Origin: Bacillota bacterium
Lineage (GTDB): Bacteria > Bacillota > Clostridia > Lachnospirales > Lachnospiraceae
Direction of reading: 5' to 3'
Assembly (NCBI GenBank): GCA_023414875.1
Contig: JAEZMV010000001.1
Span: forward strand, 124,001 to 188,000
DNA length: 64,000 bases
In this document: positions 46,077 through 54,516 of the stretch, one piece after another
Position numbering within the stretch: position 1 is the stretch's first letter
Layout: each line of letters opens with the position of its first letter
Made by a program: the position numbers and the translations under genes
Notes under the pieces: generated by a model
What the model saw: only the letters and a program-made list of their open reading frames with translations
The model's database searches: none
Told to the model about the DNA's origin: nothing

Positions 46077-46982
46077 TTAATAGGGTTTTCCTATTGCAGC
46101 AATACTGTCGTCCTTGCCAACAAAGAAGGTAATAACGATAATAGTAACTATATACGGTAACATCTGAACAAATTGTGTCGGAATATCCAACAGCTGCAGT
46201 CTAATCTGTAATGCCTCACAGAAACCAAACATAATTGCTGCTAAGGCAATATTAACAGGCTTGTGCCTACCGATAATAACTGTTGACAGTGCAATATATC
46301 CTCTTCCTGCAACCATATTCTTAACAAATTGGCTTGAAAGAGATATGGATAAATAGGCTCCGGCCAGACCCGCAAGGGCACCCGCAATAATAATAGCAAT
46401 ATATCGCATTTTTCTTACATTAACTCCTACGGAGGAGGCAGCCTCTGGGTTTTCACCCGAGGCAATAACACGGACGCCAAATTTCGTATGCTTTAGCAGA
46501 TAATAAACTGCACCAACCGATAAGACTGCTATATATACAATGGGGGATTGTATAAAGAAAATCTTCCCGATGACCGGTATCTTGGACAATAAAGGAATTG
46601 ACACCTCGGATATAGCCGGAACCCTTGGGCTGGCTCCTGCAGTTCTAAAAATAACAGTCAGGAAATACGCTGTTACACCTGCGGAAAAAAGATTTAAAGC
46701 CAGGCTGCTGATCATTTGGTCGGATTTAGCCTTTATTACAATCAAACCGTATCCTCCTCCATATAGCATGCCTATCACAACTGCACATAGGACTCCAATT
46801 AACGCATTCTGGGTGAGATGAGAAAATACTACTGCAAAGAACGCGGACATTAGCATATTTCCTTCAATTGTCATGTTTAATAATCCTGATTTCTCAGCAA
46901 TGTTACTCCCTGTAGCTGCCAGCATATATATGGATGCGATTCTTATGGTTGAGGCTCCGATTGATTCTATCATTTCAATCAT
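46077..46982 (-). CDS. Nucleoside ABC transporter permease, second subunit
   Basis: 301 aa with about eight TM helices. It belongs to the branched-chain-amino-acid-like permease family used by BMP/PnrA nucleoside importers: EKSGLLNMTIEGNMLMSAF and GENPEAASSVGVNVRKMRY (the EAA-like coupling loop). It overlaps the other permease gene by 8 bases. It works with the permease at 46975, the ATPase at 48068 and the binding protein at 49788. Confidence 0.92.
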   Translation of the reverse strand: MIEMIESIGASTIRIASIYMLAATGSNIAEKSGLLNMTIEGNMLMSAFFAVVFSHLTQNALIGVLCAVVIGMLYGGGYGLIVIKAKSDQMISSLALNLFSAGVTAYFLTVIFRTAGASPRVPAISEVSIPLLSKIPVIGKIFFIQSPIVYIAVLSVGAVYYLLKHTKFGVRVIASGENPEAASSVGVNVRKMRYIAIIIAGALAGLAGAYLSISLSSQFVKNMVAGRGYIALSTVIIGRHKPVNIALAAIMFGFCEALQIRLQLLDIPTQFVQMLPYIVTIIVITFFVGKDDSIAAIGKPY

Positions 46983-48078
46983 TGATCATTTCCTCCTTTC
47001 GGCCACGGGACATTTTAAGCGAGAATTCTGCCCATCTTTGTGATACATATGGACTGATTACAATAAATATCATAATAACTGTTTGAAGTATCTTTGCAAA
47101 ATCCTTTGGTATATTTGTGCCTGTACCAAGATAAACCATACCCTGGTTTAATACTCCAAAAAATAATGCTGCAAAAACTGCACCGATCGGATGGCTCTGT
47201 CCAAGAAGGGCTACAGATATTCCACTAAAACCATACCCAGGCGAAAATCCCTCTACTAGACCGTTGAAGGTTCCTAACACCTCACCTGTAACCGATATGC
47301 CGGCAACTGCTCCGGAAAGAGCCATTGCTATTAACATGATTTTCTTTGAATTAATTCTATTGGCTGTTGTTGCATTTATGTTGTTGCCTATTCCTCTGAT
47401 CTTATATCCCCACTTTGTCTTTTTAAGCAGTATATATACCAAAATGACTAAAACAATGGCAATCAGAAACATTGCATTCAACTGAACACCTCTCATTGCT
47501 TTCGTTCCCATGCCCATACCAATCTCAGAAAGACTGGAAAAATGAGCATTCTCCAATATGTATGGTGTCCTTTGGTCAATCGTGGCGTGTTTGAATAGAC
47601 CAGAGCTGATTACAAAATTGATTATGAATTCTGCTATATAGTTAAGCATGATACAGGTTACAATTTCGCTTGCTCCAAATCTTATCTTCAAATAACCCGG
47701 TAACAGAGACCATAAAGCACCTATCAGCATTGAAACAATCATAATAACTGGTATATATATGTACCAGGGTAGGAATGGAAATAATGTTGCAACATAAACT
47801 CCTGCTAATGATCCTAATAGAAGCTGACCTTCTATTCCAAGATTAATCATACCGGCATTGGAGGCTATTAAAAATGACATGGCCGTGACTATGAGAGGAG
47901 TCATTGTGTAAAATACATTAAGAATATTTTTTATATTACTTAAAGGTTTAATCAACATAGAATAATAAATCGTGAAAGGATTATCACCACTAATCAGTAT
48001 TATAATAGCTCCTAATACCAGCCCTGCTATGATAGAGATAAATGAAGGGATTATGTTCTTCATACTTTTAATTTTCAT
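46975..48078 (-). CDS. Nucleoside ABC transporter permease, first subunit
   Basis: About 367 aa, 8-10 TM helices, YufP/NupP-like, with ASNAGMINLGIEGQLLLGSL and the coupling region IRGIGNNINATTANRINSKK. The start is set at the ATG after GGAGGGGAGG, 20 codons inside the longest frame; it overlaps the ATPase end by 11 bases. Confidence 0.9.
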   Translation of the reverse strand: MKIKSMKNIIPSFISIIAGLVLGAIIILISGDNPFTIYYSMLIKPLSNIKNILNVFYTMTPLIVTAMSFLIASNAGMINLGIEGQLLLGSLAGVYVATLFPFLPWYIYIPVIMIVSMLIGALWSLLPGYLKIRFGASEIVTCIMLNYIAEFIINFVISSGLFKHATIDQRTPYILENAHFSSLSEIGMGMGTKAMRGVQLNAMFLIAIVLVILVYILLKKTKWGYKIRGIGNNINATTANRINSKKIMLIAMALSGAVAGISVTGEVLGTFNGLVEGFSPGYGFSGISVALLGQSHPIGAVFAALFFGVLNQGMVYLGTGTNIPKDFAKILQTVIMIFIVISPYVSQRWAEFSLKMSRGRKEEMIND

Positions 48079-49618
48079 TGTGTTCCTCCCCTCCTTTACT
48101 ATAGTTGGCTTCCTTTCCTCCGAGCATATAATAGCCAACCTCTTCTCTTAATAATTCATAGTTATTAAAAACCTTTACAATTTTCCCTTCATGGATAACG
48201 CCAATCCTATCTGATAATGCCATGATTTCTGAGAGCTCATTGGATATCAGCAGTATTGTTCTTCCCTTGTCCCTTTCCTTAATTAGGCAGGAATGAATAT
48301 ATTCAATAGCACCAATATCAATTCCACGAGTCGGGTTTACAGCAAGGATGATATCAGTGTCTCTGCTAAGCTCTCTAGCAACAATCACCTTCTGTTGATT
48401 CCCTCCGGAAAGAGATTTTACCTTATCATGAATATCTTCTGATATTTTTATGGAGTAATCGGAAACTGCTACCTCAGCATTCCGTTGAACAGAAGAAAAA
48501 TTTATGAAAAACTTATTTTTTATAAATTCAGGCAAATCTACCTTTCCCAAAATCAAATTCTCAGCCACTGTGAAAGGCATGATAAGCCCCTCTTTCTGTC
48601 TGTCTTCAGGAATATAGGATAATTTGTCCGTTCTCTTATGAGCAGGAATCCCGGTAACATCAATACCATTAATAATTATGCTTCCGGAATTTGATTTCTG
48701 TAAAGCAACAAGGACTTCAACAAGCTCTGTCTGTCCATTCCCTGTTACACCGGCAATACCGAATATCTCACCCTTCTTTACAGAAAAACTTAGGTTTTTT
48801 AATGCCATCCCACCTCTTTTGGGAATTGTAGTGAGTTCCTTGACTTCAATAACGTTATCGTTATGATTGTCTTTATAGACTACCTTCTGTTCCCCTAAAT
48901 CCCTGCCAATCATCATCTTTGTAAGGATATCCTGATTTACTTCATCCTTTCGGACACAGCCGATCAGCCTTCCTGACCTCATTACCGATATCTCATCCGA
49001 AATCTCCATAATCTCGTCAAGCTTATGGGATATGAATATAATCGTCTTACCCCGACTTACCAAATCCTTAACTAACACAAAAAATTCTTTAATTTCCTGT
49101 GGTGTTAATACAGCAGTTGGTTCATCAAATATTATGACTTTAGCCTGCCTGTAGAGTGCTTTAATAATCTCAATCTTCTGCTGAATACCTACTGATAATT
49201 CAGATATTCTTGCGTTCATTATATCTTCTGAAAGGCCCATTCCTTTGAACAGAGGTTTCAGTTCTTCTCTAGATTTCTTACGGTTTAGTTTTATTCTGCC
49301 TGTTTCATAACCTAAGATGATATTGTCAAGGACTGTCATTGTTGGAATCAACATAAAATGTTGGTGGATCATGCCAATACCCTTATCAATTGCATCCAGA
49401 GGGGATTTGAATTCTGTTTTTTCCCCATTTATGATAATTTCACCATCGTCATACTGTAGTAGCCCAAATGCAACATTCATCATGGTTGACTTTCCAGCTC
49501 CATTTTCTCCAACGATAGAGTGAACCTGCCCTCTCTTTATCCTAATCGTAACCTTATCATTGGCAACAAGATTACCAAATTTTTTTGTTATATTACACAA
49601 CTCCAATATATAGTCCAT
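48068..49618 (-). CDS. Nucleoside ABC transporter ATPase (two-domain)
   Basis: 516 aa with two ATPase domains, as in sugar and nucleoside importers. Domain 1 has Walker A GENGAGKST, LSVGIQQK as a variant signature and VIIFDEPTAVL. Domain 2 has a degenerate Walker A GVTGNGQTE, signature LSGGNQQK and Walker B DIILAVNPTRGID. The family is YufO/RbsA-like. The start follows the duplicated leader with GGAGGAT at about 6 bases. Confidence 0.93.
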   Translation of the reverse strand: MDYILELCNITKKFGNLVANDKVTIRIKRGQVHSIVGENGAGKSTMMNVAFGLLQYDDGEIIINGEKTEFKSPLDAIDKGIGMIHQHFMLIPTMTVLDNIILGYETGRIKLNRKKSREELKPLFKGMGLSEDIMNARISELSVGIQQKIEIIKALYRQAKVIIFDEPTAVLTPQEIKEFFVLVKDLVSRGKTIIFISHKLDEIMEISDEISVMRSGRLIGCVRKDEVNQDILTKMMIGRDLGEQKVVYKDNHNDNVIEVKELTTIPKRGGMALKNLSFSVKKGEIFGIAGVTGNGQTELVEVLVALQKSNSGSIIINGIDVTGIPAHKRTDKLSYIPEDRQKEGLIMPFTVAENLILGKVDLPEFIKNKFFINFSSVQRNAEVAVSDYSIKISEDIHDKVKSLSGGNQQKVIVARELSRDTDIILAVNPTRGIDIGAIEYIHSCLIKERDKGRTILLISNELSEIMALSDRIGVIHEGKIVKVFNNYELLREEVGYYMLGGKEANYSKGGEEHNEN

Positions 49619-49621
49619 CTT

Positions 49622-49673
49622 AATCCTCCATGCTGCCGAAACCTGCGAATTTGGGCGTCAGCACAAATTTGCC
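49622..49673 (-). promoter_or_regulatory. Duplicated leader element, copy 1 (before transporter ATPase)
   Basis: Same layout as 45976-46026: GGCAAATTTG, TGCTGACGCC, CAAATTCGC, GGTTTCGGCA, RBS GGAGGATT, then ATG. The A-to-G and A-to-T differences fall in the proposed stem; one changes A-T pairing to G-T wobble, so pairing is kept at that step. Confidence 0.7.
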
Positions 49674-49697
49674 GTGTGAAAATTTTATTTTTCACAC
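49674..49697. repeat. Hairpin upstream of the leader element
   Basis: GTGTGAAAA pairs with TTTTTCACAC. It lies just 5' of leader copy 1 on the transcript. Confidence 0.5.
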
Positions 49698-49712
49698 TAT
49701 TTGATATTGGGG

Positions 49713-49768
49713 AACAGTCAGAAGGGTATCCTGCTATCATTTACAAACCGGTTACCCTTATGACTGTT
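49713..49768 (-). terminator. Hairpin after the binding-protein gene
   Basis: AACAGTCA and AGGGTA pair with TACCCT and TGACTGTT. It follows the binding-protein stop within 80 bases and has no T-run, so it is more likely a 3' stabilising or attenuating hairpin than a full terminator. This would leave the binding protein more abundant than the rest of the transporter. Confidence 0.55.
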
Positions 49769-49787
49769 TAGTACATTGATATTGTTA

Positions 49788-50846
49788 CTATTTAAGAGTT
49801 GTATCTACTACAATTTCTCCAGATTTGATTTGTTTTGCAAATTCCTCTACCTTTGATATAACCTCTGCCGGTAATTTACCCGCATTTGTCTCATCATTGA
49901 CATATCCAACGCCATCATCTACCAACCCAATAACAACATGACCGGACTTAAAGCTGTCGCTAGCTACATCTCTTAAAGCATTTTCAATTGCTGTATCTGC
50001 CCTTTTTAACATACTGGTCAGTATATTATCAGGTGCTTCTGATTGTTGATTGGCATCTACTCCTATTGCCCACAGGTCCTTCTGAATTGCTGCCTCAAAC
50101 ACACCCATTCCTGATCCGCCCGATGCATGGAATACAATGTCAGCACCAGCATCATAGAACGAGAGTGCAATTTCCTTACCCTTCGTAGGATCTCCAAAGG
50201 CAGCCACTGTTGCACCACAGTAAGCGCTCATAACCTCGGCATCTGGATTGGCAGTTTTAACACCATGAATATAACCGGCATTAAATCCTTTAATCTGGTC
50301 ATTTTCCATACCACCAACAAATCCCACTTTATTGGTTTCTGTCATCAACCCAGCAACAAGGCCTACTAGAAATGATCCTTCATTCTCTTTAAATGTAAAA
50401 TTAAGTACGTTAGGTAATTCATTTGTTACAGCATCAATGGTTATAAACTTGATTTCCGGATATTCTACTGCTAACTTGTTGACAACATCAATACAGCCAA
50501 ATCCGAAATTGATAATTACATCCTTTCCTTGCTCACAGAATTGCCTGTTAGCAGGTTCAACATTTGCAGCATTTTCATTCTCCATGTCAGCGTATGTCCA
50601 GCCATATTCCTTGGATACCTTCTCCATAGCTCCATACATCATGTCATTAAGGCCTTTGTCACCACGGCCGCCGCCACTATATACAAGACCAATGTCTAAT
50701 GACTTTTTAGTATCCGTGTTGTCTGTTGAACCAGCTTTTTCCTCATCGCCACCGCTTTTATCCTTTGCACATCCGGTAATTGCCATAGTAAGCGTCGTAA
50801 CCACAAGTAACATAACTACTAATCTTTTTTGCCACTGTTTTTTCAT
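49788..50846 (-). CDS. BMP-family nucleoside-binding lipoprotein
   Basis: 352 aa. The signal ends in lipobox ITGCAKD. The mature part is a BMP/PnrA-type periplasmic-binding-like fold: DIGLVYSGGGRGDKGLNDM, FGFGCIDVV, NEGSFLVGLVAGLM, VGFVGGM, GADIVFHASGGSGMGVFEAA, IGVDANQ and VIIGL-like C-terminus. These proteins bind purine nucleosides outside the membrane and feed the ABC importer encoded next. RBS AAGGAGG precedes the ATG. Confidence 0.93.
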   Translation of the reverse strand: MKKQWQKRLVVMLLVVTTLTMAITGCAKDKSGGDEEKAGSTDNTDTKKSLDIGLVYSGGGRGDKGLNDMMYGAMEKVSKEYGWTYADMENENAANVEPANRQFCEQGKDVIINFGFGCIDVVNKLAVEYPEIKFITIDAVTNELPNVLNFTFKENEGSFLVGLVAGLMTETNKVGFVGGMENDQIKGFNAGYIHGVKTANPDAEVMSAYCGATVAAFGDPTKGKEIALSFYDAGADIVFHASGGSGMGVFEAAIQKDLWAIGVDANQQSEAPDNILTSMLKRADTAIENALRDVASDSFKSGHVVIGLVDDGVGYVNDETNAGKLPAEVISKVEEFAKQIKSGEIVVDTTLK

Positions 50847-50899
50847 AAGTTATCCTCCTTTTTTTCTTTCCCCATAATACATATCCATTGATTTTTATG

Positions 50900-51691
50900 T
50901 TATTTACCAAATTTATCGTTAATTTTTTCAAACGCCATAGTTGCAATATTTATAACCGTATTCATTCTGTCTCCATACTCCTTCGTAAAGTCCATCCTAG
51001 TCTTATCCGTATAGTTTTCCACTGCAAGACATATCACACCGGCTTTACACTGCAGTATTGATGCTACGGTCAGCAGAGAGGATGCTTCATTCTCAATACC
51101 CTCAACACCCAAATCAATCCATGGTTTAATTCTTTCTTCCATACCATCATGGGCAAACATTGATTCCATGAATAATGCATCGTGGGTACGAAGTATTCCA
51201 ACAATCGGCTCCTCGCCTAATTCCTCTGCGCTCTCAATTAATGCTGTTAGAATATCCAGGTCTGCCACTGCGGGATATTGAAGATTAACATATTCCAGAC
51301 TGGCACCTTCACCGCGTACTGCACCGGTTGCAATGATAATCGTACCCGGCTTGACACCTGCCTGAATGGCTCCACAGGTTCCGACCTTAATTAGGTTTGT
51401 ACAGCCTACATGATTTAATTCCTCTACTGCAATAGCTGTTGGCATACAGCCCATACCCACTGACATCGTGCTAATCGGGATACCGTTTTTCATTCCTTTG
51501 TAGGTAATATACTCACGGTATTCACCTGTTTTCTCTGCCGTATCAAAGGTATCTGCTATTACCTTCACTCTCTCGAGATTAGAGGTAAGAATACAATTTT
51601 TCGTGATTCCATCTTCCTTTACACCAATATGGTGCAATCTTCCGTCCGGATGCTCCAGTCTACCACTGGCAAAACCATTCTTTACTGGCAT
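50900..51691 (-). CDS. Nucleoside phosphorylase, NP-I family (paralogue 4)
   Basis: 263 aa. IKVGTCGAIQAGVKPGTI, VRGEGASLEYVNLQYPAVAD and ribose motif GIENEASSLLT. It overlaps paralogue 5 by 10 bases, so both are translated together. It is most like paralogue 1 in the LEYVNLQYPAVADL block. The substrate is not assignable. Confidence 0.9.
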   Translation of the reverse strand: MPVKNGFASGRLEHPDGRLHHIGVKEDGITKNCILTSNLERVKVIADTFDTAEKTGEYREYITYKGMKNGIPISTMSVGMGCMPTAIAVEELNHVGCTNLIKVGTCGAIQAGVKPGTIIIATGAVRGEGASLEYVNLQYPAVADLDILTALIESAEELGEEPIVGILRTHDALFMESMFAHDGMEERIKPWIDLGVEGIENEASSLLTVASILQCKAGVICLAVENYTDKTRMDFTKEYGDRMNTVINIATMAFEKINDKFGK

Positions 51692-52533
51692 GATGTCAGC
51701 CCCTTTCCATTATTTTTTTTGTCCATCTCATCCAAAATCTCTACAGCTCTCACTGCTATTTTTGATGCTAATTTTATACGTGTTGGCATAAACTCAGGAT
51801 CCAAAACTTCAGGATATGCTTCCTTTGTCGGAGGCCCTTCATAAAAGTCAGTACCTTCAATCATACTTCCTTCAGATACACATATGGAGCCTGCACGGAT
51901 GCCCAATCGGTGTGCTATTATAAACATAGCTGAGCTCTCGTTCTCAACCATCTTTACACCGGCATCCACCCATACCTTCATTCGTTCCGAGGTTTCCTGC
52001 ATAACCACGCTGGTTTCCCTATAGAAGGAATCATGTGATCGGTATAAACCGATGATTGGCTCTTCATCAAATTCCCTACATGCTTGAATTAAAGCATTGG
52101 TTACCTGATAGTTTGCAATTGAAGGGAATTCCGGGGGAGCATATTCATGGGAAGCTCCTTCACCACGGACACCGCCTGTTGCAATAATCATTGAGCCTGG
52201 CTTATAATCCTTCAATAGCGCTGCACCGGTACCGACTCGAATAACATTTTTTACACCCAGATGTTTCATTTCCTCCAAGGATACACTGACAGCCATACAT
52301 CCCATCCCTGAGGATACAACCGAAATAGGAACATCCTTTTCTGTCTTACCGGTATAACTGACAAAGGTCCTTTTCCTGCCAAGATATGTAGATTCCTTGA
52401 AGCAGTCTGCAATGACCTTGCTCCTTGCTAAATCTCCCGGCAACAATACACTTGGTGCAACTGTTCCATTTTTTAATCCCGTATAGAACATGCAACCTTC
52501 TTGATCTGTAAATTTCTTGCTTACAAATTCCAT
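51682..52533 (-). CDS. Nucleoside phosphorylase, NP-I family (paralogue 5)
   Basis: 283 aa, the longest of the five. VLLPGDLARSKVIA, IRVGTGAALLKDYKPGSM, VRGEGASHEYAPPEFPSIAN and ribose motif MVENESSAMF. The C-terminal loop EGSMIEGTDFYEGPPTKEAY is like that of paralogue 2. AAGGAG precedes the ATG. It follows the small membrane protein gene at the front of the operon. Confidence 0.9.
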   Translation of the reverse strand: MEFVSKKFTDQEGCMFYTGLKNGTVAPSVLLPGDLARSKVIADCFKESTYLGRKRTFVSYTGKTEKDVPISVVSSGMGCMAVSVSLEEMKHLGVKNVIRVGTGAALLKDYKPGSMIIATGGVRGEGASHEYAPPEFPSIANYQVTNALIQACREFDEEPIIGLYRSHDSFYRETSVVMQETSERMKVWVDAGVKMVENESSAMFIIAHRLGIRAGSICVSEGSMIEGTDFYEGPPTKEAYPEVLDPEFMPTRIKLASKIAVRAVEILDEMDKKNNGKGLTSCQ

Positions 52534-52576
52534 ATCAATTTCTCCTTTTCTGTTATTCTTAAGTCATACATAGTGT

Positions 52577-53227
52577 TTATTGCTTTATTTCTTTATTGCT
52601 AGTACTTACAAGGTTTCCAAGAATTTTTCCGGATATTGGCATAAATAAATCGATGAGAGGACCTGTTAATAAAACCCCTATTATTGTTCCAAGTCCGATA
52701 ATTCCGCCCATGCAAAATCCCACAAGAGTATAAATAAAATCAAGACCAATTTTTATCCATTTTAACTCTACCTTTACTCTATCCCTTATAGATAGCGTTA
52801 TTAGGTCCATTGTTCCTACTCCAAAATTCAGACTTATTGAAACCGCTATTCCAAGAGCAAGAAGCGTAACCGCTGGAATTAAAAGGATTACTTTATAGAT
52901 ATAGTCAGTGGAGGAAGGTATTATTGACTCAAACATAGGCACAAAGAGATTAATAAAATATCCTGTTGTTAATCCACTCACTACAGTTCCTATCTTTATA
53001 TATTTCCTAGCAAAGATGAAACCAAAGGCAAGTAAAACAAGATTATTCATTAGCGTGATATTGCCGAAGGACATTTTAAGAAGATTATGTTCACCATCAA
53101 CCAATACAGATATGGGGTCAGTTCCTATATTAAGTGCGTAGAATAATGATATCCCCATGGAAGAAATAGCTATACTAAATATCAAAATAATTATTTTAAT
53201 AACAAATAACAGTTTTTTATTTTTCAT
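52577..53227 (-). CDS. YitT/YczE-like integral membrane protein
   Basis: About 216 aa with five or six TM helices. SSMGISLFYALNIGTDPISVL, a Gly-rich FGVGTMDLITLSIRD and GTIIGVLLTGPLIDLFMPIS match the YczE/YitT family, whose function is not settled. It is the first structural gene after the GntR operator, suggesting a role in nucleoside or base movement across the membrane. The start with GGAG 6 bases upstream is used, 5 codons inside the longest frame. Confidence 0.8.
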   Translation of the reverse strand: MKNKKLLFVIKIIILIFSIAISSMGISLFYALNIGTDPISVLVDGEHNLLKMSFGNITLMNNLVLLAFGFIFARKYIKIGTVVSGLTTGYFINLFVPMFESIIPSSTDYIYKVILLIPAVTLLALGIAVSISLNFGVGTMDLITLSIRDRVKVELKWIKIGLDFIYTLVGFCMGGIIGLGTIIGVLLTGPLIDLFMPISGKILGNLVSTSNKEIKQ

Positions 53228-53273
53228 GTTTTTCTCCATCATCTTTTGTTATTTTTACCCAAATTTGTATGTT

Positions 53274-53294
53274 GTAAGTTGTATGACAACTTAC
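53274..53294. promoter_or_regulatory. GntR-type operator in front of the structural genes
   Basis: A perfect palindrome with arms GTAAGTTGT and ACAACTTAC around ATG. It lies 47 bases upstream of the first structural gene and matches the site at 54130-54150. HutC-type GntR regulators bind such TTGT...ACAA palindromes. A second imperfect palindrome, CTGTTAACTATGTAACAG, is next to it. Confidence 0.75.
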
Positions 53295-53328
53295 CCGCTG
53301 TTAACTATGTAACAGGTTTGCTTATAAT

Positions 53329-54114
53329 CTAATGACTAACTGAAATCAGCTCCACATTGATTGCATTCGTATTATAATAGTCCTTTGAAAAAATAACTCT
53401 TCTATCACCATCAAATACTTCATATTTGATAAGTAATAAAGCATCTGAGACATCCTTCCCAAACATGTCCTTATTCTCATTGCTCACCATAGTAGGAGCA
53501 AAGGAATAATGGGTTGTGCAATTCTCTTTATTCAACAAGCTTTTGTAGTAATTATACGCAGTTGTAAAATCGGTTTTTGGTTTCAATACATTCTTATCCA
53601 AAAGAAAGAAGTATTGGCTGACAGCTACAAGCTGCCCATCTGCATAATGTTTCTTTGAGATGATACCTATTCTCTCATTTTCTCCCGGTTTTAGTTTTTC
53701 ATATAAAAAGGTATCATAATTGACATACCGGAAAAGCTGCTCTTTACAGGAGTATTCCTTGTTTGATGCTGATATGATGTCCTTTGCTTGAAAGCTGAGT
53801 CCACTTACCTGGATTTTTTCGCTCCTCTTCCGATCGGCAACAAAGGTTCCCTTTCCCTGCTGAGTAACAAGTATCCCATCCTCTTGGAGAATTACCAAGG
53901 CCATACGGATTGTGCTTCTAGATACCTCCAGATGCTCAGCCCAGAAATTCTCGGTAGGTATCTGCTCTCCTTCCTTGAACTCTCCATTCTGAATAAGATT
54001 ATATATTATGTTATATACCATAACGTACATTGGTACTTTGGGAATGCGGGTTCTAATAATCAACTCTTTATTGTTTAATTTCTCTAATGTACACTCTTTT
54101 ATTTCTATATGCAT
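53329..54114 (-). CDS. GntR/HutC-family transcriptional regulator with UTRA domain
   Basis: About 261 aa. An N-terminal winged helix-turn-helix (YNLIQNGEFKEGEQIPTE and VSRSTIRMALVILQEDGILV) is followed by QGKGTFVADRK and a UTRA ligand-binding domain of about 150 aa. Most relatives are repressors released by a pathway metabolite. It is the first gene of the locus, with its own promoter and operator. The start after TTGGAGG is used, 4 codons inside the longest frame. The inducer is likely a nucleoside, sugar phosphate or base; this is inference. Confidence 0.9.
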   Translation of the reverse strand: MHIEIKECTLEKLNNKELIIRTRIPKVPMYVMVYNIIYNLIQNGEFKEGEQIPTENFWAEHLEVSRSTIRMALVILQEDGILVTQQGKGTFVADRKRSEKIQVSGLSFQAKDIISASNKEYSCKEQLFRYVNYDTFLYEKLKPGENERIGIISKKHYADGQLVAVSQYFFLLDKNVLKPKTDFTTAYNYYKSLLNKENCTTHYSFAPTMVSNENKDMFGKDVSDALLLIKYEVFDGDRRVIFSKDYYNTNAINVELISVSH

Positions 54115-54129
54115 ATTTACCTCCAATTT

Positions 54130-54150
54130 GTGAGTTGTCTGACAACTTCT
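54130..54150. promoter_or_regulatory. GntR-type autoregulatory operator
   Basis: Arms GTGAGTTGT and GACAACTT around CT share nearly all positions with 53274-53294. It sits just downstream of the predicted -10 box, where a bound repressor would block transcription. Confidence 0.75.
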
Positions 54151-54157
54151 TTGTTAC

Positions 54158-54186
54158 AATTTAACATATAATATAGTATCTGTCAA
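54158..54186 (-). promoter_or_regulatory. Sigma-A-type promoter of the GntR gene
   Basis: On the minus strand a TTGACA -35 box is followed 17 bases later by TAAATT as a -10 box. The predicted start of transcription falls at the edge of the operator at 54130-54150. Confidence 0.7.
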
Positions 54187-54270
54187 TACCATTTATAGAA
54201 TATAACCATAATTATATGATTTATTAAAAATTTATTAGGAATCCTGTGATTTATTCTGACGACTTTCACT

Positions 54271-54386
54271 ACTGCTGTCGATGGGGGAACCCTGAACTTT
54301 GTTCAGGGGGAAGTAAAGGGGTTCAGATCTCACTTTACTAATCAAAGAAATGACGACTGACTCACGCCACTCGCCATTTCTTTTTT
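54271..54386. repeat. Diverged copy of the tRNA-Leu-like structured repeat
   Basis: It begins ACTGCTGTCGATGGGGG, then hairpin CCCTGAAC-TTT-GTTCAGGG, then GGGGTTCAGATC and CACTTTACTA. It is followed at 54345-54385 by a terminator-like stem (AAGAAATG ... CATTTCTT, then TTTT). The order matches the 110-bp units at 58333-58552, but the terminator-like part is different sequence. It lies in the 390-base gap between the GntR promoter and the chemoreceptor gene. Confidence 0.6.
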
Positions 54387-54516
54387 AACCATTATGCAAG
54401 CCCTTATAGAAAATAATATTATTTCTAAAAGATGGCGTTTATCATAAAAACGAAATTGATACAGGTACCGTTTTCGCTAAAATCGAAGTCTACAATTACT
54501 GCATGATTATAATTTA

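Noticed and set aside
49622..49673. Known purine riboswitch
   Set aside because: The conserved core bases and three-way junction of the purine aptamer are not found; only the genomic context suggested it.
50332..50877. 181-codon plus-strand frame
   Set aside because: It is an antisense shadow of the BMP-family lipoprotein gene, which has clear motifs and an RBS.
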